Shown: piece after piece, positions 55,342 to 64,000 of the stretch | Layout: each line of letters opens with the position of its first letter | How positions within the stretch are numbered: position 1 is the stretch's first letter | From: Methanobrevibacter olleyae | Lineage (GTDB): Archaea > Methanobacteriota > Methanobacteria > Methanobacteriales > Methanobacteriaceae | Direction: 5' to 3' | DNA length: 64,000 bases | NCBI GenBank assembly: GCA_015063035.1 | Contig: SUTG01000004.1 | Coordinates: 1 to 64,000, forward strand | Translations under genes and position numbers: made by a program | The notes under the pieces: generated by a model | Databases searched by the model: none | Seen by the model: the letters and a program-made list of their open reading frames with translations, nothing else | Told to the model about the DNA's origin: nothing

Positions 55342-56508
55342 GTGAAATTTATAGATGATGCAATTAAAGGATCAGAAGAAACAATTGAAAATTCTGCTCC
55401 TAAAAAATCAAACGATGATTTAGACGAAGAATTGTTAAAAATCATTGAAGGAAGCCGTGCTAACATTATTGTAGTTGGTACTGGTGGTGCAGGAAACAAT
55501 ACCATTTCCAGATTAAATGAAATTGGTATTGAAGGTGCAAAAACTATTACTGTAAATACTGATGCTCAAGATTTATTCTACAGTACTGCTGATAAGAAAT
55601 TACTTTTAGGCAGACAAACTTGTGGCGGTCTCGGTGCTGGTGGAGAACCTACCGTTGGTGAAGAATCCGCTGAAGAAAGTGAAGAAGACATTAGAGAAGA
55701 ATTAGAAGGCGCCGACATGGTATTTGTTACTTGCGGTCTTGGTGGAGGAACCGGTACTGGTTCTGCACCTGTAATATCCAAAGTAGCTAAAAAAGCTGGC
55801 GCTTTAACTGTTGCTGTAGCAACCATGCCATTCTCTGCTGAAGGTGTAAAAAGAAGAGAAAATGCAGAAATCGGTTTAGAAAAACTTCAAGAAAATGCAG
55901 ATACTGTAATTGTCATTCCTAATGACAAGTTATTAGAAGTTGCTCCTAACCTTCCTTTAAACAAGGCTTTCATGGCTTCTGACGAAATCTTAGGAAGAGC
56001 TGTTAAAGGAATTACCGAACTCATTACCAAACCTGGACTTATCAGTTTAGACTTTGCTGACATCAGTTCCATCATGAAAGGTTCCGGTATGGCTATGATT
56101 GGTATGGGAGAATCCGAATCTGGTGACAGAGCTATTGAATCTGTACATGAAGCATTAAGCAGCCCATTATTGGACATTGACATTTCCAATGCTAAAGGCG
56201 CTTTAATTAACATTTCAGGCAGTTCTGACTTAACCTTGAATGAAGCTGAGAAAATCGTTCAAATTGTCGGTGACAGATTAGATCCAGAAGCTAACATCAT
56301 TTGGGGAGCTCAAATCGATGAAGAATTGCAAAACATGATAAGAACTACCATTGTTGTTTCTGGTGTAAAGTCCCAATATACCATTGTGCCTAAAAACGAT
56401 GATTTCGAAGAAGTCGATATAGATGATGATTTTGAAGGAACTGTTTTAGGACAAGCTGATGATGCTCCTGCAGATCCTTTAGATGAGTTCTTAGATGGCA
56501 TATTCTAA
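55342..56508 (+). CDS. ftsZ: Cell division protein FtsZ
   Basis: Tubulin-like GTPase that forms the division ring. The 388-residue protein has the nucleotide motifs TGGAGNN (residues 47-53), the tubulin signature [10 protein letters not shown] near 134, and T-loop residues in NTDAQDL. The N-terminus [13 protein letters not shown] is typical. The start is GTG at 55342 with GGGG just upstream; an in-frame TTG at 55327 is rejected. The acidic C-terminal tail ends DEFLDGIF, a likely partner-binding peptide. It lies upstream of secE-spt5. Confidence 0.95.
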   Translation: MKFIDDAIKGSEETIENSAPKKSNDDLDEELLKIIEGSRANIIVVGTGGAGNNTISRLNEIGIEGAKTITVNTDAQDLFYSTADKKLLLGRQTCGGLGAGGEPTVGEESAEESEEDIREELEGADMVFVTCGLGGGTGTGSAPVISKVAKKAGALTVAVATMPFSAEGVKRRENAEIGLEKLQENADTVIVIPNDKLLEVAPNLPLNKAFMASDEILGRAVKGITELITKPGLISLDFADISSIMKGSGMAMIGMGESESGDRAIESVHEALSSPLLDIDISNAKGALINISGSSDLTLNEAEKIVQIVGDRLDPEANIIWGAQIDEELQNMIRTTIVVSGVKSQYTIVPKNDDFEEVDIDDDFEGTVLGQADDAPADPLDEFLDGIF

Positions 56509-56910
56509 GCTCGAATTTTAGATTTAATTTTTAAATTTAATTTTAGATTTAATTTTTAGATTTAAGTTTTAAATTTAATTTTAGATTTAATTTTTAGATT
56601 TTCAGTGTTTTGACTAGTTCAAAACACATCAAAATTTTTTTATCATTCCATTGATGATAATTCTTTTTTTCTTTTTTAATTTATTTTACAATTTTATTTT
56701 ACAATTTCATATTCTATTTTTACAATTTTTTGTCATGATTCTTTAATAATTTCATGCAAAACTTTATTAATGTAATTAAATAAAAGATATAATATTATTA
56801 TAAATTAAGATTAAATTAGAGATTGATATAAAGATTAAAATTAAAGCTTAAATTAATCTTATTTCTAAAAAATTATTATTGATTAACTTTTATTTATGTA
56901 GGGATTTTCT
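56509..56910. other. spacer with short repeats after ftsZ
   Basis: TTTAGATTTAATTTTTA-like phrases repeat about five times in 56517-56600. The strong hairpin at 56605-56627 follows. Further downstream is AT-rich DNA leading to secE. No gene was seen. Confidence 0.55.
56605..56640 (+). terminator. ftsZ terminator
   Basis: GTGTTTTGA (56605-56613) and TCAAAACAC (56619-56627) are perfect inverted repeats with a 5-base loop, followed by AAAATTTTTT. Confidence 0.75.
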
Positions 56911-57090
56911 ATGAATATTAAGGAAACTACCAGTGATTTTATAAAACAAAGTAAAAGAGTATTAAAAGTAGCTAGAAAACCAGACCGTGAAGAATACTTT
57001 AATTTTTCCAAAGTTACTGCAATAGGTATTGCAATTATTGGAGTAATCGGTTTTGTAATTGTTTTATTAGGCCAATTATTAGGTTTATAA
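56911..57090 (+). CDS. secE: Protein translocase subunit SecE (Sec61 gamma)
   Basis: 59 residues. An amphipathic, basic N-terminal helix (DFIKQSKRVLKVARKPDREE) is followed by one membrane helix of about 20 residues near the C-terminus, the standard SecE/Sec61-gamma plan. GTAGGG lies before the ATG. Its position between ftsZ and spt5 is the classical archaeal order. It is too short for many gene callers. Confidence 0.92.
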   Translation: MNIKETTSDFIKQSKRVLKVARKPDREEYFNFSKVTAIGIAIIGVIGFVIVLLGQLLGL

Positions 57091-57578
57091 GTTTAGATCT
57101 TTATTTCTTTTTGAATTTCAAAAACGTCTAAAATTTTTATAAGTTTTTATAAATTAATTAGCTATTTTTTAATCATTTTTTTAATGGCTGACTTCAGCTA
57201 TTAAAATTCTTATTTTTGTAATTTTTTTTCTTTAGAAAGTACAAAAATTGAAACATTTATATATTATAAATAATATACATATTCTTATTATATGAATCTA
57301 ATTTTATTTATTTTACTTTAAAATTCATATTTTCTTAAATTTAAATTGTAGATTTCGGTCTATATATTATTTAATTTTGTTAGTTTTTTCAAAATTCAAA
57401 TAATTGCTGCTGTTTTGTAATTTTACAAAAAATAGATTGGAATTGAAAGAAAGTGCTTCTATATGAATATTTAAATTAAAGGAAATAATAAAATTTTACT
57501 TTATATAACTATCAATTTAATCTATAAATTTATTATAAATTATAAAAAATTATAAATATTAATTATAGGTGAATTTAA
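57091..57578. other. long leader/intergenic region upstream of spt5
   Basis: About 490 bases. A promoter lies at 57250-57264, giving a leader of up to 300 bases. A TGTAATTTTACA palindrome is near 57416-57427. No RNA gene was recognised. Confidence 0.5.
57250..57264 (+). promoter_or_regulatory. BRE/TATA promoter of spt5-rpl11
   Basis: GAAAC (BRE-like) followed by ATTTATATAT, the best promoter match of the spacer. Confidence 0.6.
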
Positions 57579-58070
57579 ATGGAAGATGATAAAAATTCCA
57601 TATTTGCTCTTAAAACATCAGCAGGTCAAGAAAGAAATGTTGCAAGACTTTTAGCGATGAAAGCGGACAAGCCTGGAGTAGATATTAAATCAATCGTGGT
57701 GCCGGAATCATTAAAAGGTTATATTATAGTTGAATCTGCAACTAATCTTGATATGAAGAACCCTGATATGAAGGTTCGTCATTTAAGAGGTATTGTAGGT
57801 GCTAAAAAAGATGGAACTATAGATGCAAACAGTCAAATAACCTTGGAAGAAGTTAAAAAATTCTTGAAACCACAACCTATCATTTCTTCAATACAAAAAG
57901 GAAGTATTGTTGAACTTGTTTCAGGTCCTTTCAAAGGTGAAAAATCTAAAGTTGTTCGTTTAGATGAATCTCGTGAAGAAGTAGTTCTCGAGTTAATTGA
58001 AGCAGCAGTTCCTATTCCTGTTACTGTTAAAGCTGATCAAATTAGAATTATTAAAAAGGAGGCTGACTAA
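57579..58070 (+). CDS. spt5: Transcription elongation factor Spt5 (NusG)
   Basis: Elongation factor that closes the RNA polymerase clamp. The 163-residue protein has an NGN domain ([17 protein letters not shown] to [10 protein letters not shown]) and one KOW domain (about 105-160; [20 protein letters not shown]). Archaea have one KOW. GGTGAAT precedes the ATG. The stop TAA shares its last base with the ATG of rpl11, so the two are translationally coupled. Confidence 0.95.
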   Translation: MEDDKNSIFALKTSAGQERNVARLLAMKADKPGVDIKSIVVPESLKGYIIVESATNLDMKNPDMKVRHLRGIVGAKKDGTIDANSQITLEEVKKFLKPQPIISSIQKGSIVELVSGPFKGEKSKVVRLDESREEVVLELIEAAVPIPVTVKADQIRIIKKEAD

Positions 58071-58552
58071 TGGCTAAAGATACAGTTGAAGTTCTTCTCG
58101 AAGGTGGAACAGCTACTCCTGGACCACCATTAGGCCCTGCAATTGGACCTTTCGGTGTTAATATGATGCAAGTAGTTGAAGAGATCAATAAGAAAAGTGC
58201 TGATTTCGCTGGTATGAAAGTGCCTGTCATAATCACTATTGACAGCAGCACCAAAGAATTTGAAATCGAAATTGGTACCCCTCCAACAACTGCACTTATT
58301 ATGGATGAACTTAGCATTGAAAAAGGTGCTCATGAGCCTGGTGCTGAAGTTGCAGCAGATTTATCTGTAGAGCAAGCATTCAAGATTGCAAGAATGAAAT
58401 TCGATTCATTACTTGCAAATGATTACAAGGCGGCAACCAAAGAAATTATGGGTACTTGTGTAAGTATGGGCATTACCGTTGATGGTAAAGATCCTAGAGA
58501 TGCTCAAAAAGCAGTTGATGCTGGAGAGTACGATGATATTTTAGTAGAATAG
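58070..58552 (+). CDS. rpl11: 50S ribosomal protein L11
   Basis: 160 residues. The N-terminal domain has [20 protein letters not shown] and the rRNA-binding C-terminal domain follows (about 70-140). GGAGG overlaps the end of spt5, with the ATG at the shared base. It forms the GTPase-centre base with P0. Length and motif order are as expected for archaeal L11. Confidence 0.96.
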   Translation: MAKDTVEVLLEGGTATPGPPLGPAIGPFGVNMMQVVEEINKKSADFAGMKVPVIITIDSSTKEFEIEIGTPPTTALIMDELSIEKGAHEPGAEVAADLSVEQAFKIARMKFDSLLANDYKAATKEIMGTCVSMGITVDGKDPRDAQKAVDAGEYDDILVE

Positions 58553-58930
58553 ATTAACTATTCTCCTAAGATACTTACTAATGCTTAAAATTTAATTAAA
58601 AATTTATGCTTAATATATTATTTATTTAAGTGATTAATTTGCATGATTGAATTTAATTATAAATTAGATTATTAAAATTTATGTTTATAACTTTCTTAAT
58701 CTATCTTCTTAATTTAATATCAACAGCTAATTATGATAAATAGATAATATTTATTCACTTAAATGTAAATGATATTGGAATTGCATTGTCTTACTTGTTC
58801 TAGGATAATGTGGTTTCAATTGATATATTAAAAGGAATCTAAAGATTTTATAAATGCTTTTAAAAGATTTTATTTAATTTGAAGATTTCTCGTAAAAATT
58901 CCAAATGAACAAAGTTCATGGAGGATATAT
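58553..58930. other. spacer between rpl11 and rpl1 with leader hairpin
   Basis: About 380 bases, AT-rich. TTTTATAAATGC near 58850 resembles a TATA-like stretch, so rpl1 may have its own transcript. A hairpin sits right before the rpl1 ribosome binding site (separate entry). Confidence 0.5.
58905..58924 (+). promoter_or_regulatory. hairpin next to the rpl1 ribosome binding site
   Basis: ATGAAC (58905-58910) pairs with GTTCAT (58914-58919) around AAA, and the GGAGG ribosome binding site (58920-58924) follows at once. L1 represses its own mRNA in other methanogens, so this may be part of such a control site (inference). Confidence 0.45.
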
Positions 58931-59569
58931 ATGACACAAGAGATTATTGATGCGGTGAAGGAGGCAAAAGAACAAGCTAAGCCGAGAAACTTCACTCAAT
59001 CCATTGATGTTATCATTAACCTCAAGGATTTAGATGTCAGAAAACCAGAAAACAGATTTAGCGAAGAAGTAGCTCTTCCTAATGGCCGTGGCAAAGAGAT
59101 TAAAATCGGAGTCATCGCTGATGGGGAATTAGCTCTTGCTGCTAAAAATGCTGGTGTAGATGTCGTGATTTCCAAAGAAGATTTACAAGAATTTGGTAAA
59201 GACATTAAAGCTGCTAAAAAAGTAGTCAATTCTGTCGATTCATTTATTGCACAAGCAGATATGATGCCACTTGTAGGTAGATTCTTAGGTCGTATTTTAG
59301 GACCTCGTAACAAAATGCCTAAACCAGTGCCAGCTAGTGCAAGAATTGAACCATTGCTTGAAAGAACTCAAGCTACCATTAAAGTAGGGGTTAAACAACA
59401 ACCTTCTATTCAAATCTTAGTTGGAACTCAAGATATGGATGACGAGAAGTTAGCTGAAAATATTGAAGCTGTTCTTGCAGTATTAGACCGCAATTTAGAA
59501 AAAGGAAGAAACCAAATAAAATCCATGTATATTAAAGCGACAATGGGTTCAGTAGTGAGGGTGATCTAA
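58931..59569 (+). CDS. rpl1: 50S ribosomal protein L1
   Basis: 212 residues. [17 protein letters not shown] at the N-terminus and the rRNA-binding [14 protein letters not shown] motif are diagnostic. GGAGG lies 6 bases before the ATG. The next gene (P0) starts two bases after the stop, so they are cotranscribed and probably translationally coupled. L1 is a known autoregulator of this operon in Methanococcus. Confidence 0.96.
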   Translation: MTQEIIDAVKEAKEQAKPRNFTQSIDVIINLKDLDVRKPENRFSEEVALPNGRGKEIKIGVIADGELALAAKNAGVDVVISKEDLQEFGKDIKAAKKVVNSVDSFIAQADMMPLVGRFLGRILGPRNKMPKPVPASARIEPLLERTQATIKVGVKQQPSIQILVGTQDMDDEKLAENIEAVLAVLDRNLEKGRNQIKSMYIKATMGSVVRVI

Positions 59570-59570
59570 G

Positions 59571-60578
59571 ATGGCTCACGTTGCTGAATGGAAAAAAGAA
59601 GAAGTTAATGAACTTAAAGGATTAATTGAATCTGCAGAAGTTGTAGGTGTTGTTAACTTATTAAACATTCCTGCTAGACAATTGCAAGAAATGAGAAAAA
59701 CTCTTGCAGGAAAAGCAACTATCAGATTATCTAAAATTAACCTTATGAAATTAGCTTTAGAAGATTGTGATAATGAGAAAGCTAACATTACTGGGCTTTC
59801 TGATTTTATGGAAGGTCAACCTGCACTTGTATGTACTGACATGAATCCTTTCAGATTGTACAAAATATTAGAAGACAGTAAAACATCTGCTCCTGCAAAA
59901 GCTGGCGCAACTGCTCCTGATGATATTGTTGTACCTGCTGGAGACACTGGATTCCCACCAGGTCCGTTCCTTGGTGACTTACAACAAATAGGTGTACCTG
60001 CTAAAATCGACAAAGGAAAAATTGTAGTTTCTAAAGATACTGTTGTAGTAAAAGCTGGAGAAGAAGTTTCTAAACAAGTAGCAGCTGCTTTAACCAGAAT
60101 GGATATCAAACCTATGGAAGTAGGTATGGATCTTAAGGCTGTATATGAAGAAGGCTCTATCTTTAAAGCAGACGTATTAGCTATTGATGAAGAAGAAACT
60201 ATTGCAGATATTCAAACTGCATTTACTAAAGCATTTAACTTATCTGTATTTAGTGCTTTCCCAACTAGCCAAACTATTTCAACTATTATCAGTACTGCTC
60301 ATACCAAAGCATACAATGTTGCTATTGAAGCGGCTATTCCTACAGACAAAACTTCTGATATGTTAATTGCACTTGCAAACGCTAAGATGTTAGCATTAGC
60401 TGGTGAATTATCTTCTGACGCTATCGATGAAGAAATTGCTAATAAATTAGCAAATGTTGCAGTAGCAGCAGCTCCTGTCGTTGAAGAAGCAGCAGAAGAA
60501 GAGGAAGAAGAGCCTGAGGAAGAAGAAGATAAAAGTGAAGAAACTGCAGCACTTGGATTAGGTGCTTTGTTCGGTTAG
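59571..60578 (+). CDS. rplP0: 50S ribosomal protein L10 (P0)
   Basis: 335 residues. The rRNA-binding N-terminal domain ([20 protein letters not shown]) and long P0-type insertion agree with archaeal P0. Helical stalk-binding spines for P1 dimers lie in the C-terminal third. The acidic tail ends GLGALFG, shared with the P1 gene. It starts 2 bases after rpl1. Confidence 0.95.
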   Translation: MAHVAEWKKEEVNELKGLIESAEVVGVVNLLNIPARQLQEMRKTLAGKATIRLSKINLMKLALEDCDNEKANITGLSDFMEGQPALVCTDMNPFRLYKILEDSKTSAPAKAGATAPDDIVVPAGDTGFPPGPFLGDLQQIGVPAKIDKGKIVVSKDTVVVKAGEEVSKQVAAALTRMDIKPMEVGMDLKAVYEEGSIFKADVLAIDEEETIADIQTAFTKAFNLSVFSAFPTSQTISTIISTAHTKAYNVAIEAAIPTDKTSDMLIALANAKMLALAGELSSDAIDEEIANKLANVAVAAAPVVEEAAEEEEEEPEEEEDKSEETAALGLGALFG

Positions 60579-60689
60579 ATAAAATTTAAAATTTATACTT
60601 TTTAATTTAAAACACAAGATTCAATATAAAAAAATAATATGTATTGGATTTTTAAAAAATAAATTATTATAACAAAAAACGGTGATAAC

Positions 60690-60998
60690 ATGGAATATAT
60701 TTATGCGGCAATGATTTTGCACACCACAGAACAAGATATTAATGAAGAAAATGTAACTAAAATCTTAGAAGCAGCTGGCGATGATGTAGATGAATCCAGA
60801 GTAAAAGCTTTAATCGCAGCATTAGAAGATGTTGATATTGAAGAAGCTATGGAAACTACCGCTATGGCAGCAGCTCCTGCAGCAGCTCCTGCAGCTGAAG
60901 CAGCAGCAGAAGAAGAGGAAGAAGAAGAGGAAGAAGAAGAAGACGAAGAACAAGCAGCTGCAGCAGCAACCGCTGGTTTAGGTGCTTTATTCGGATAG
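60690..60998 (+). CDS. rpl12: 50S ribosomal protein L12 (P1)
   Basis: 102 residues. The N-terminal dimerisation helices ([20 protein letters not shown]) are followed by an Ala-rich hinge, an uninterrupted Glu tract and the conserved factor-binding tail GLGALFG. GGTGATAAC precedes the ATG. It is the last gene of the stalk block, and its terminator overlaps the stop. Confidence 0.95.
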   Translation: MEYIYAAMILHTTEQDINEENVTKILEAAGDDVDESRVKALIAALEDVDIEEAMETTAMAAAPAAAPAAEAAAEEEEEEEEEEEDEEQAAAAATAGLGALFG

Positions 60999-61035
60999 AT
61001 TCTTTTCTATCCTTTATTTTTTCTTTTTTTTAAAC
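60993..61035 (+). terminator. rpl12 terminator overlapping the stop codon
   Basis: GGATAGA (60993-60999), which includes the TAG stop, pairs with TCTATCC (61006-61012) and is followed by a T-rich run. Confidence 0.7.
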
Positions 61036-61125
61036 AATTTTTAATGTTCGTATTTTTTCAAACTTTTTTAAACAATCAATCTGATCTTTCCTATTTTTTG
61101 AAAATATCTAATTTTCCATTATTTC

Positions 61126-61160
61126 TCAATTTTAACTATTTTTGTATAGCTATTTTTCAA
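61126..61160 (+). promoter_or_regulatory. 35-bp element shared with 62698-62732 (copy 1)
   Basis: TCAATTTTAACTATTTT, then a variable core, then AGCTATTTTTCAA. It matches the copy upstream of the zinc-ribbon gene at 32 of 35 positions. It lies about 28 bases before a TATA-like GGTATATATAAA (61188-61199) upstream of the surface-protein gene. Confidence 0.6.
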
Positions 61161-61241
61161 TTCTTTTTTTTAAAATTACAAAGTAAAGGTATATATAAAA
61201 TTATTTATATATTTAAAATTAATAAGAAATGAGGTAAAATT

Positions 61242-62504
61242 ATGAAATTAAATTTAAAAAAGGTTGCCCTAATCTTTTCATTATTTTTTATTTTATTAAT
61301 TTCTTCAGCTCTTGTGTGTGCTGAGGAGTTGGAATCATCAGATTCTGTGTCTGATGGGGTAGATTATCAAGTTTCAGGAGTGGAGACTAAGTCTAATCCC
61401 TCTGCTGTTGATGATGGGCATTCTGAGCCATATCCTGTTTCAGGCAATGTAATCACTTCTGAAAATGATGTTAATGCTGTTCATCATTCGGAGGCTATTG
61501 GCCAAAATGGTGAAGCAATATCCTATGTAGGGGATTGTAATGGTAATGTTGTTGAAAACAATGTTTTCTTAACTGACTCTAACATTAATGATGGCTCCGA
61601 TAATCTTAAAGCAGTGGCTGATGTCAATTATTCAATTTCTGTAAAAAATATTTCCGCTACTGAAAATACAAATGTAACAATAATAGCCAATGTAAAAAAT
61701 TATGATACCCCTGTAGAATTTGGTTATGTGTTATTTAGCTTATGGGATGATGATGGTAATGATATTGGGGAACTTGTTCCAGTTGAAAATGGTCAAGCAG
61801 TTTTAAAAACCAAATTGCCTTCAATTCCCAAGACTTCTGCAACAAATTGGCTATGTGGTGCTGATTTTTATGATGAAAATTATAACTATCTAGTTGGCAC
61901 TACCTTTTTAACCCAAATAAAGAAAGCTGTTAACCCAACACAAATCTTAGTTAGCAACATTATAGGCAAAATGGGTAAAAAGGTTACTCTTGTCGCTAAA
62001 GTTTATGATGAGGATGGTCTTTTGGTCACTGGAGGCAAGGTTACCTTCACTGTCAATGGAAAATCATACACTGTTGATGTAAAGAATGGTAAGGCATCAA
62101 AAACCATCACTTCTCCTTTTGTAGGCATTTATACTGTCAAAGTGAATTATAAAGGTGTTGGAGCTTATAAAGCTAGCAGTGCCAAGTTTAAATTAGGGTC
62201 TGATTTAAAGATTAAATTTGCTTACTACAAAACTTTAGTTGTTAAAAAAGGAGCTAAGAAGTATTATAAAATTACTTTAACTAACTATTATACTAAAAAA
62301 CCATTAAAAAGCTTTAAAATTAAATTTAAAGTAAAAATAAATAAGAAAACATGGAAAACTTACACTTTAAAATCCAACTCCAAAGGGATAATTAAATGGT
62401 CTACAAAAAAATTATCTGTTGGAACACATAATGTTAAGATCTGTTCTGCTTACAAGTATTTCAGCACTAATTTAAAAGGAAAAATAGTTGTTAAAAGGAA
62501 ATAG
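61242..62504 (+). CDS. Secreted Ig-like adhesin-type surface protein
   Basis: 420 residues. The N-terminal signal peptide reads LKKVALIFSLFFILLISSAL with a likely cleavage after VCAEE. A Ser/Asp/Asn-rich region follows. The Ig-like region (about 215-320) is of the bacterial Big type: ILVSNIIGKMGKKVTLVAKV, then VTFTVNGKSYTVDVKNGKAS. A Lys-rich C-terminal domain ends the protein (YYKITLTNYYTKKPLKSFK, then LKGKIVVKRK). It resembles the small adhesin-like proteins common in Methanobrevibacter. The anchoring mode is unclear; no membrane segment lies at the C-terminus. GAGGT precedes the ATG. Confidence 0.8.
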   Translation: MKLNLKKVALIFSLFFILLISSALVCAEELESSDSVSDGVDYQVSGVETKSNPSAVDDGHSEPYPVSGNVITSENDVNAVHHSEAIGQNGEAISYVGDCNGNVVENNVFLTDSNINDGSDNLKAVADVNYSISVKNISATENTNVTIIANVKNYDTPVEFGYVLFSLWDDDGNDIGELVPVENGQAVLKTKLPSIPKTSATNWLCGADFYDENYNYLVGTTFLTQIKKAVNPTQILVSNIIGKMGKKVTLVAKVYDEDGLLVTGGKVTFTVNGKSYTVDVKNGKASKTITSPFVGIYTVKVNYKGVGAYKASSAKFKLGSDLKIKFAYYKTLVVKKGAKKYYKITLTNYYTKKPLKSFKIKFKVKINKKTWKTYTLKSNSKGIIKWSTKKLSVGTHNVKICSAYKYFSTNLKGKIVVKRK

Positions 62505-62614
62505 ATTTTAAAATTCATTTCCTCTTTTCCTATTTTTGTCTAATTTTCATGTATTTTTTCTTTTTATTATTTTTTTCTATTATCTTTTTCTATTATTTTT
62601 TTAATATTTTTTTT

Positions 62615-62690
62615 AATATTCTTTTTTATTATTCTTTTTTATTATTCTTTTTTATTATTCTTTTTTTATTATTCTTTTTTCATTATTTCT
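62615..62690. repeat. short tandem TTATTATTCTTTTT repeats
   Basis: TTATTATTCTTTTTT recurs about five times in 62615-62685, after the surface-protein stop. This T-rich tract is a plausible terminator region. Confidence 0.6.
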
Positions 62691-62697
62691 CATTCCC

Positions 62698-62732
62698 TCA
62701 ATTTTAACTATTTTCGAAGAGCTATTTTTCAA
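62698..62732 (+). promoter_or_regulatory. 35-bp element shared with 61126-61160 (copy 2)
   Basis: Same 35-base element with three mismatches; the TATA-like CTATATATGC follows at 62737-62746. It lies about 56 bases before the start of the zinc-ribbon gene. Confidence 0.6.
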
Positions 62733-62788
62733 AATCTATATATGCTTATTTTAATAAAGTATTACTTAGTAAATAGGGAGGTGTAATT

Positions 62789-63490
62789 GTGGTATTTTGT
62801 CCAAATTGTGGGGCTGAAAATGCAGATTCCGCAAAGTTCTGTAAGCAATGCGGTCAGGCATTAGGTGCAAATCGTCCAATAAAAGACAATTATGTAAATA
62901 CTGGAATTGATCCATCTGAAAAGGTAAACGGCAATTCAAATTTAAGTTCCAACAATAATTCAAATTCCAAATCAGATAATAAAAACTTAATAATAATCTG
63001 TTTAACCATTGTTATCTGTGCACTTTTAATTGCAGGTGCTATGGTAATGTTTTCAAACAGCAATGCCAATGATGATTCTGATGCTCTTTCAGATTCCGCA
63101 TCATTGAATTCAGGGTCTGTTGATAATGCTTCTGATATGGAAACAAGCACTCAAGCTACTCAAGAGTCTTATCCAACTATCCAAAGCGGTAGCTTCTCAA
63201 CAGGAAGTTCGGCGTCAGATAAGACATATTGTACTGTTTATGTAGGATCTGAGCATGCTGGAGAAAAAGTGAAAATAAGCGTATTGTACAGTTATAATGG
63301 ATATGCATTGAATCAAGGAAAAGTTGTTCCTAAAACCGTAAGCAGTGACGGTTATGTAAAAGTTGCAAGTGCAAGTGCATTGGATTACTACCCTGATGAT
63401 GCGTATATTACTTTATATGACAATGACGGAAATGTTTTAGATACAAAAGAAATCTATTTGAATACAAATAGCGGAAAACAAACATTTTAA
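62789..63490 (+). CDS. Zinc-ribbon membrane protein
   Basis: 233 residues. A double-CxxC zinc ribbon at the N-terminus (FCPNCGAE, then FCKQCGQAL) is followed by a Ser/Asn-rich linker, one membrane helix (about 68-90), and an outward-facing Ser-rich stalk. A beta-rich C-terminal domain (KTYCTVYVGSEHAGEKVKIS) ends the protein. The ribbon would be cytoplasmic and the rest outside. The start is GTG with GGGAGGTG upstream. It shares its promoter-side 35-bp element with the adhesin-type gene. Function unknown. Confidence 0.78.
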   Translation: MVFCPNCGAENADSAKFCKQCGQALGANRPIKDNYVNTGIDPSEKVNGNSNLSSNNNSNSKSDNKNLIIICLTIVICALLIAGAMVMFSNSNANDDSDALSDSASLNSGSVDNASDMETSTQATQESYPTIQSGSFSTGSSASDKTYCTVYVGSEHAGEKVKISVLYSYNGYALNQGKVVPKTVSSDGYVKVASASALDYYPDDAYITLYDNDGNVLDTKEIYLNTNSGKQTF

Positions 63491-63509
63491 TTGAGTTTAG
63501 AGGAAAAAT

Positions 63510-63884
63510 ATGAAATGTCCAATTTGCGGATGCGAGAATCCGGATGATTATAAGTTTTGTCATGATTGTGGAAGTCCTTTGAACTTTACAGAATCAATTG
63601 ATGACTTAACTGATGAGTTGAATAATTTAGATGATTTTCCATCTTTAGACAGCAAAAAGCTGATTATAATAGGCTATATAATAGCTGTTCTATTCGGTTG
63701 GGGAAGCTTTATTCTCAGTTTCTTCCTTGGGTCATATGGATTTGTCGGATTCATTGGACTATTTTTCCCAGGATTCATGTTGAATAGCAAGGATTCTAAT
63801 ATTAGAAAGCATGCATACATCCAATTGGCAATAATGCTAATTGGAATTATTTGCACAGTCATGTTTTTATTTAGATTATTTTAA
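63510..63884 (+). CDS. Small zinc-ribbon protein with two membrane helices
   Basis: 124 residues. The zinc ribbon MKCPICGCENPDDYKFCHDCG is followed by an acidic linker and hydrophobic segments (about 50-72, 77-92 and 99-122). AGAGG lies before the ATG. It starts 19 bases after the preceding zinc-ribbon gene, which implies cotranscription. It resembles other zinc-ribbon plus membrane proteins seen near surface genes. Function unknown. Confidence 0.75.
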   Translation: MKCPICGCENPDDYKFCHDCGSPLNFTESIDDLTDELNNLDDFPSLDSKKLIIIGYIIAVLFGWGSFILSFFLGSYGFVGFIGLFFPGFMLNSKDSNIRKHAYIQLAIMLIGIICTVMFLFRLF

Positions 63885-63896
63885 GAACCGATTCAT

Positions 63897-64000
63897 ATGA
63901 ATAAAAAAATTAAAATAGCATTGTATATTATCCTAGCTTCAATCATATTTCTTGGATGTTTTAGCATATGGTATGTAAATAATTATTCTCATGCAGACCC
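63897..64000 (+). CDS. N-terminus of a membrane or lipoprotein-like protein (partial)
   Basis: The open frame starts at the ATG 12 bases after the previous stop and runs off the window. It encodes MNKKIKIALYIILASIIFLG followed by CFSIWYV, a signal-anchor-like helix. LGC resembles a lipobox, but lipoprotein export cannot be confirmed from 34 residues. Confidence 0.5.
   Translation, partial: MNKKIKIALYIILASIIFLGCFSIWYVNNYSHAD

Noticed and set aside
61044-61232. 62-residue Phe/Ile-rich frame before the surface gene
   Set aside because: No ribosome binding site, AT-driven composition, and it covers the shared 35-bp element and TATA box.

Overview
This window is AT-rich archaeal chromosome from a hydrogenotrophic methanogen of the Methanobacteriales, most likely Methanobrevibacter. 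The genus call is an inference. Methanogen markers are an MtrA-type corrinoid protein, methanogenesis marker protein 8, and an F420H2:NADP oxidoreductase. Archaeal information-processing genes are Cdc48, TFE, pelota, ATP-dependent DNA ligase, eS1, Spt5, the L11-L1-P0-P1 block, FtsZ and SecE. Archaeosine genes, AT-rich spacers with BRE/TATA promoters, and GGAGG or GGTGAT ribosome binding sites agree. A surface protein with an Ig-like domain fits the adhesin-rich Methanobrevibacter. Layout: 0-4 kb holds an SDR dehydrogenase, npdG, and two tandem FilR1-like winged-helix regulators, the second broken by a frameshift. 4-10 kb holds cdc48 behind a long leader, marker protein 8, and queC-queD-queE, which make the preQ0 precursor of archaeosine. 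10-15 kb holds a universal stress protein, a membrane-anchor-less MtrA, a MarR regulator, a CDF metal transporter and a second copy of the SDR. 15-24 kb holds thiC, DNA ligase, an OB-fold membrane protein, a phosphohexomutase, a tandem pair of M14-like metallohydrolases and an ASCH-TPR fusion. 24-34 kb is mostly on the minus strand: a radical SAM activase, hisC, a gamma-carbonic-anhydrase-like protein, glmU, glmM, apgM, a DUF92 membrane protein and rps3ae, with one small plus-strand rubredoxin. The glmM/glmU enzymes should supply UDP-GlcNAc for pseudomurein and glycans. 34-45 kb holds a class II glutamine amidotransferase next to an E. coli-type glutamate-cysteine ligase, a NifX-like protein, a ClC transporter with a ten-G tract upstream, tyrA, pelota, an MraY/WecA-like membrane protein, a nitroreductase and a disulfide oxidoreductase-like flavoprotein. 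45-51 kb holds the cobalt importer cbiMNQO, hypC, an HD hydrolase, a short ArcS that completes archaeosine, a DUF59 protein and tRNA-Ile. 51-61 kb holds an ACT-domain regulator, an enlarged TFE, a CofE-like ligase, a pyruvate-kinase C-domain protein, ftsZ, secE, spt5 and the ribosomal stalk genes. 61-64 kb holds a secreted Ig-like protein, two zinc-ribbon membrane proteins and the start of another membrane protein. The points most worth following up are: the glutamate-cysteine ligase/amidotransferase pair, which suggests a gamma-glutamyl-thiol pathway; the remodelled TFE; the soluble MtrA; the metallohydrolase pair; the G10 tract; a 35-bp upstream element shared by two envelope genes; and tandem 22-23 bp repeats in front of ftsZ and of the amidotransferase operon. 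No CRISPR array, insertion sequence, phage region or rRNA gene was seen. All family assignments come from reading motifs; no database search was run.
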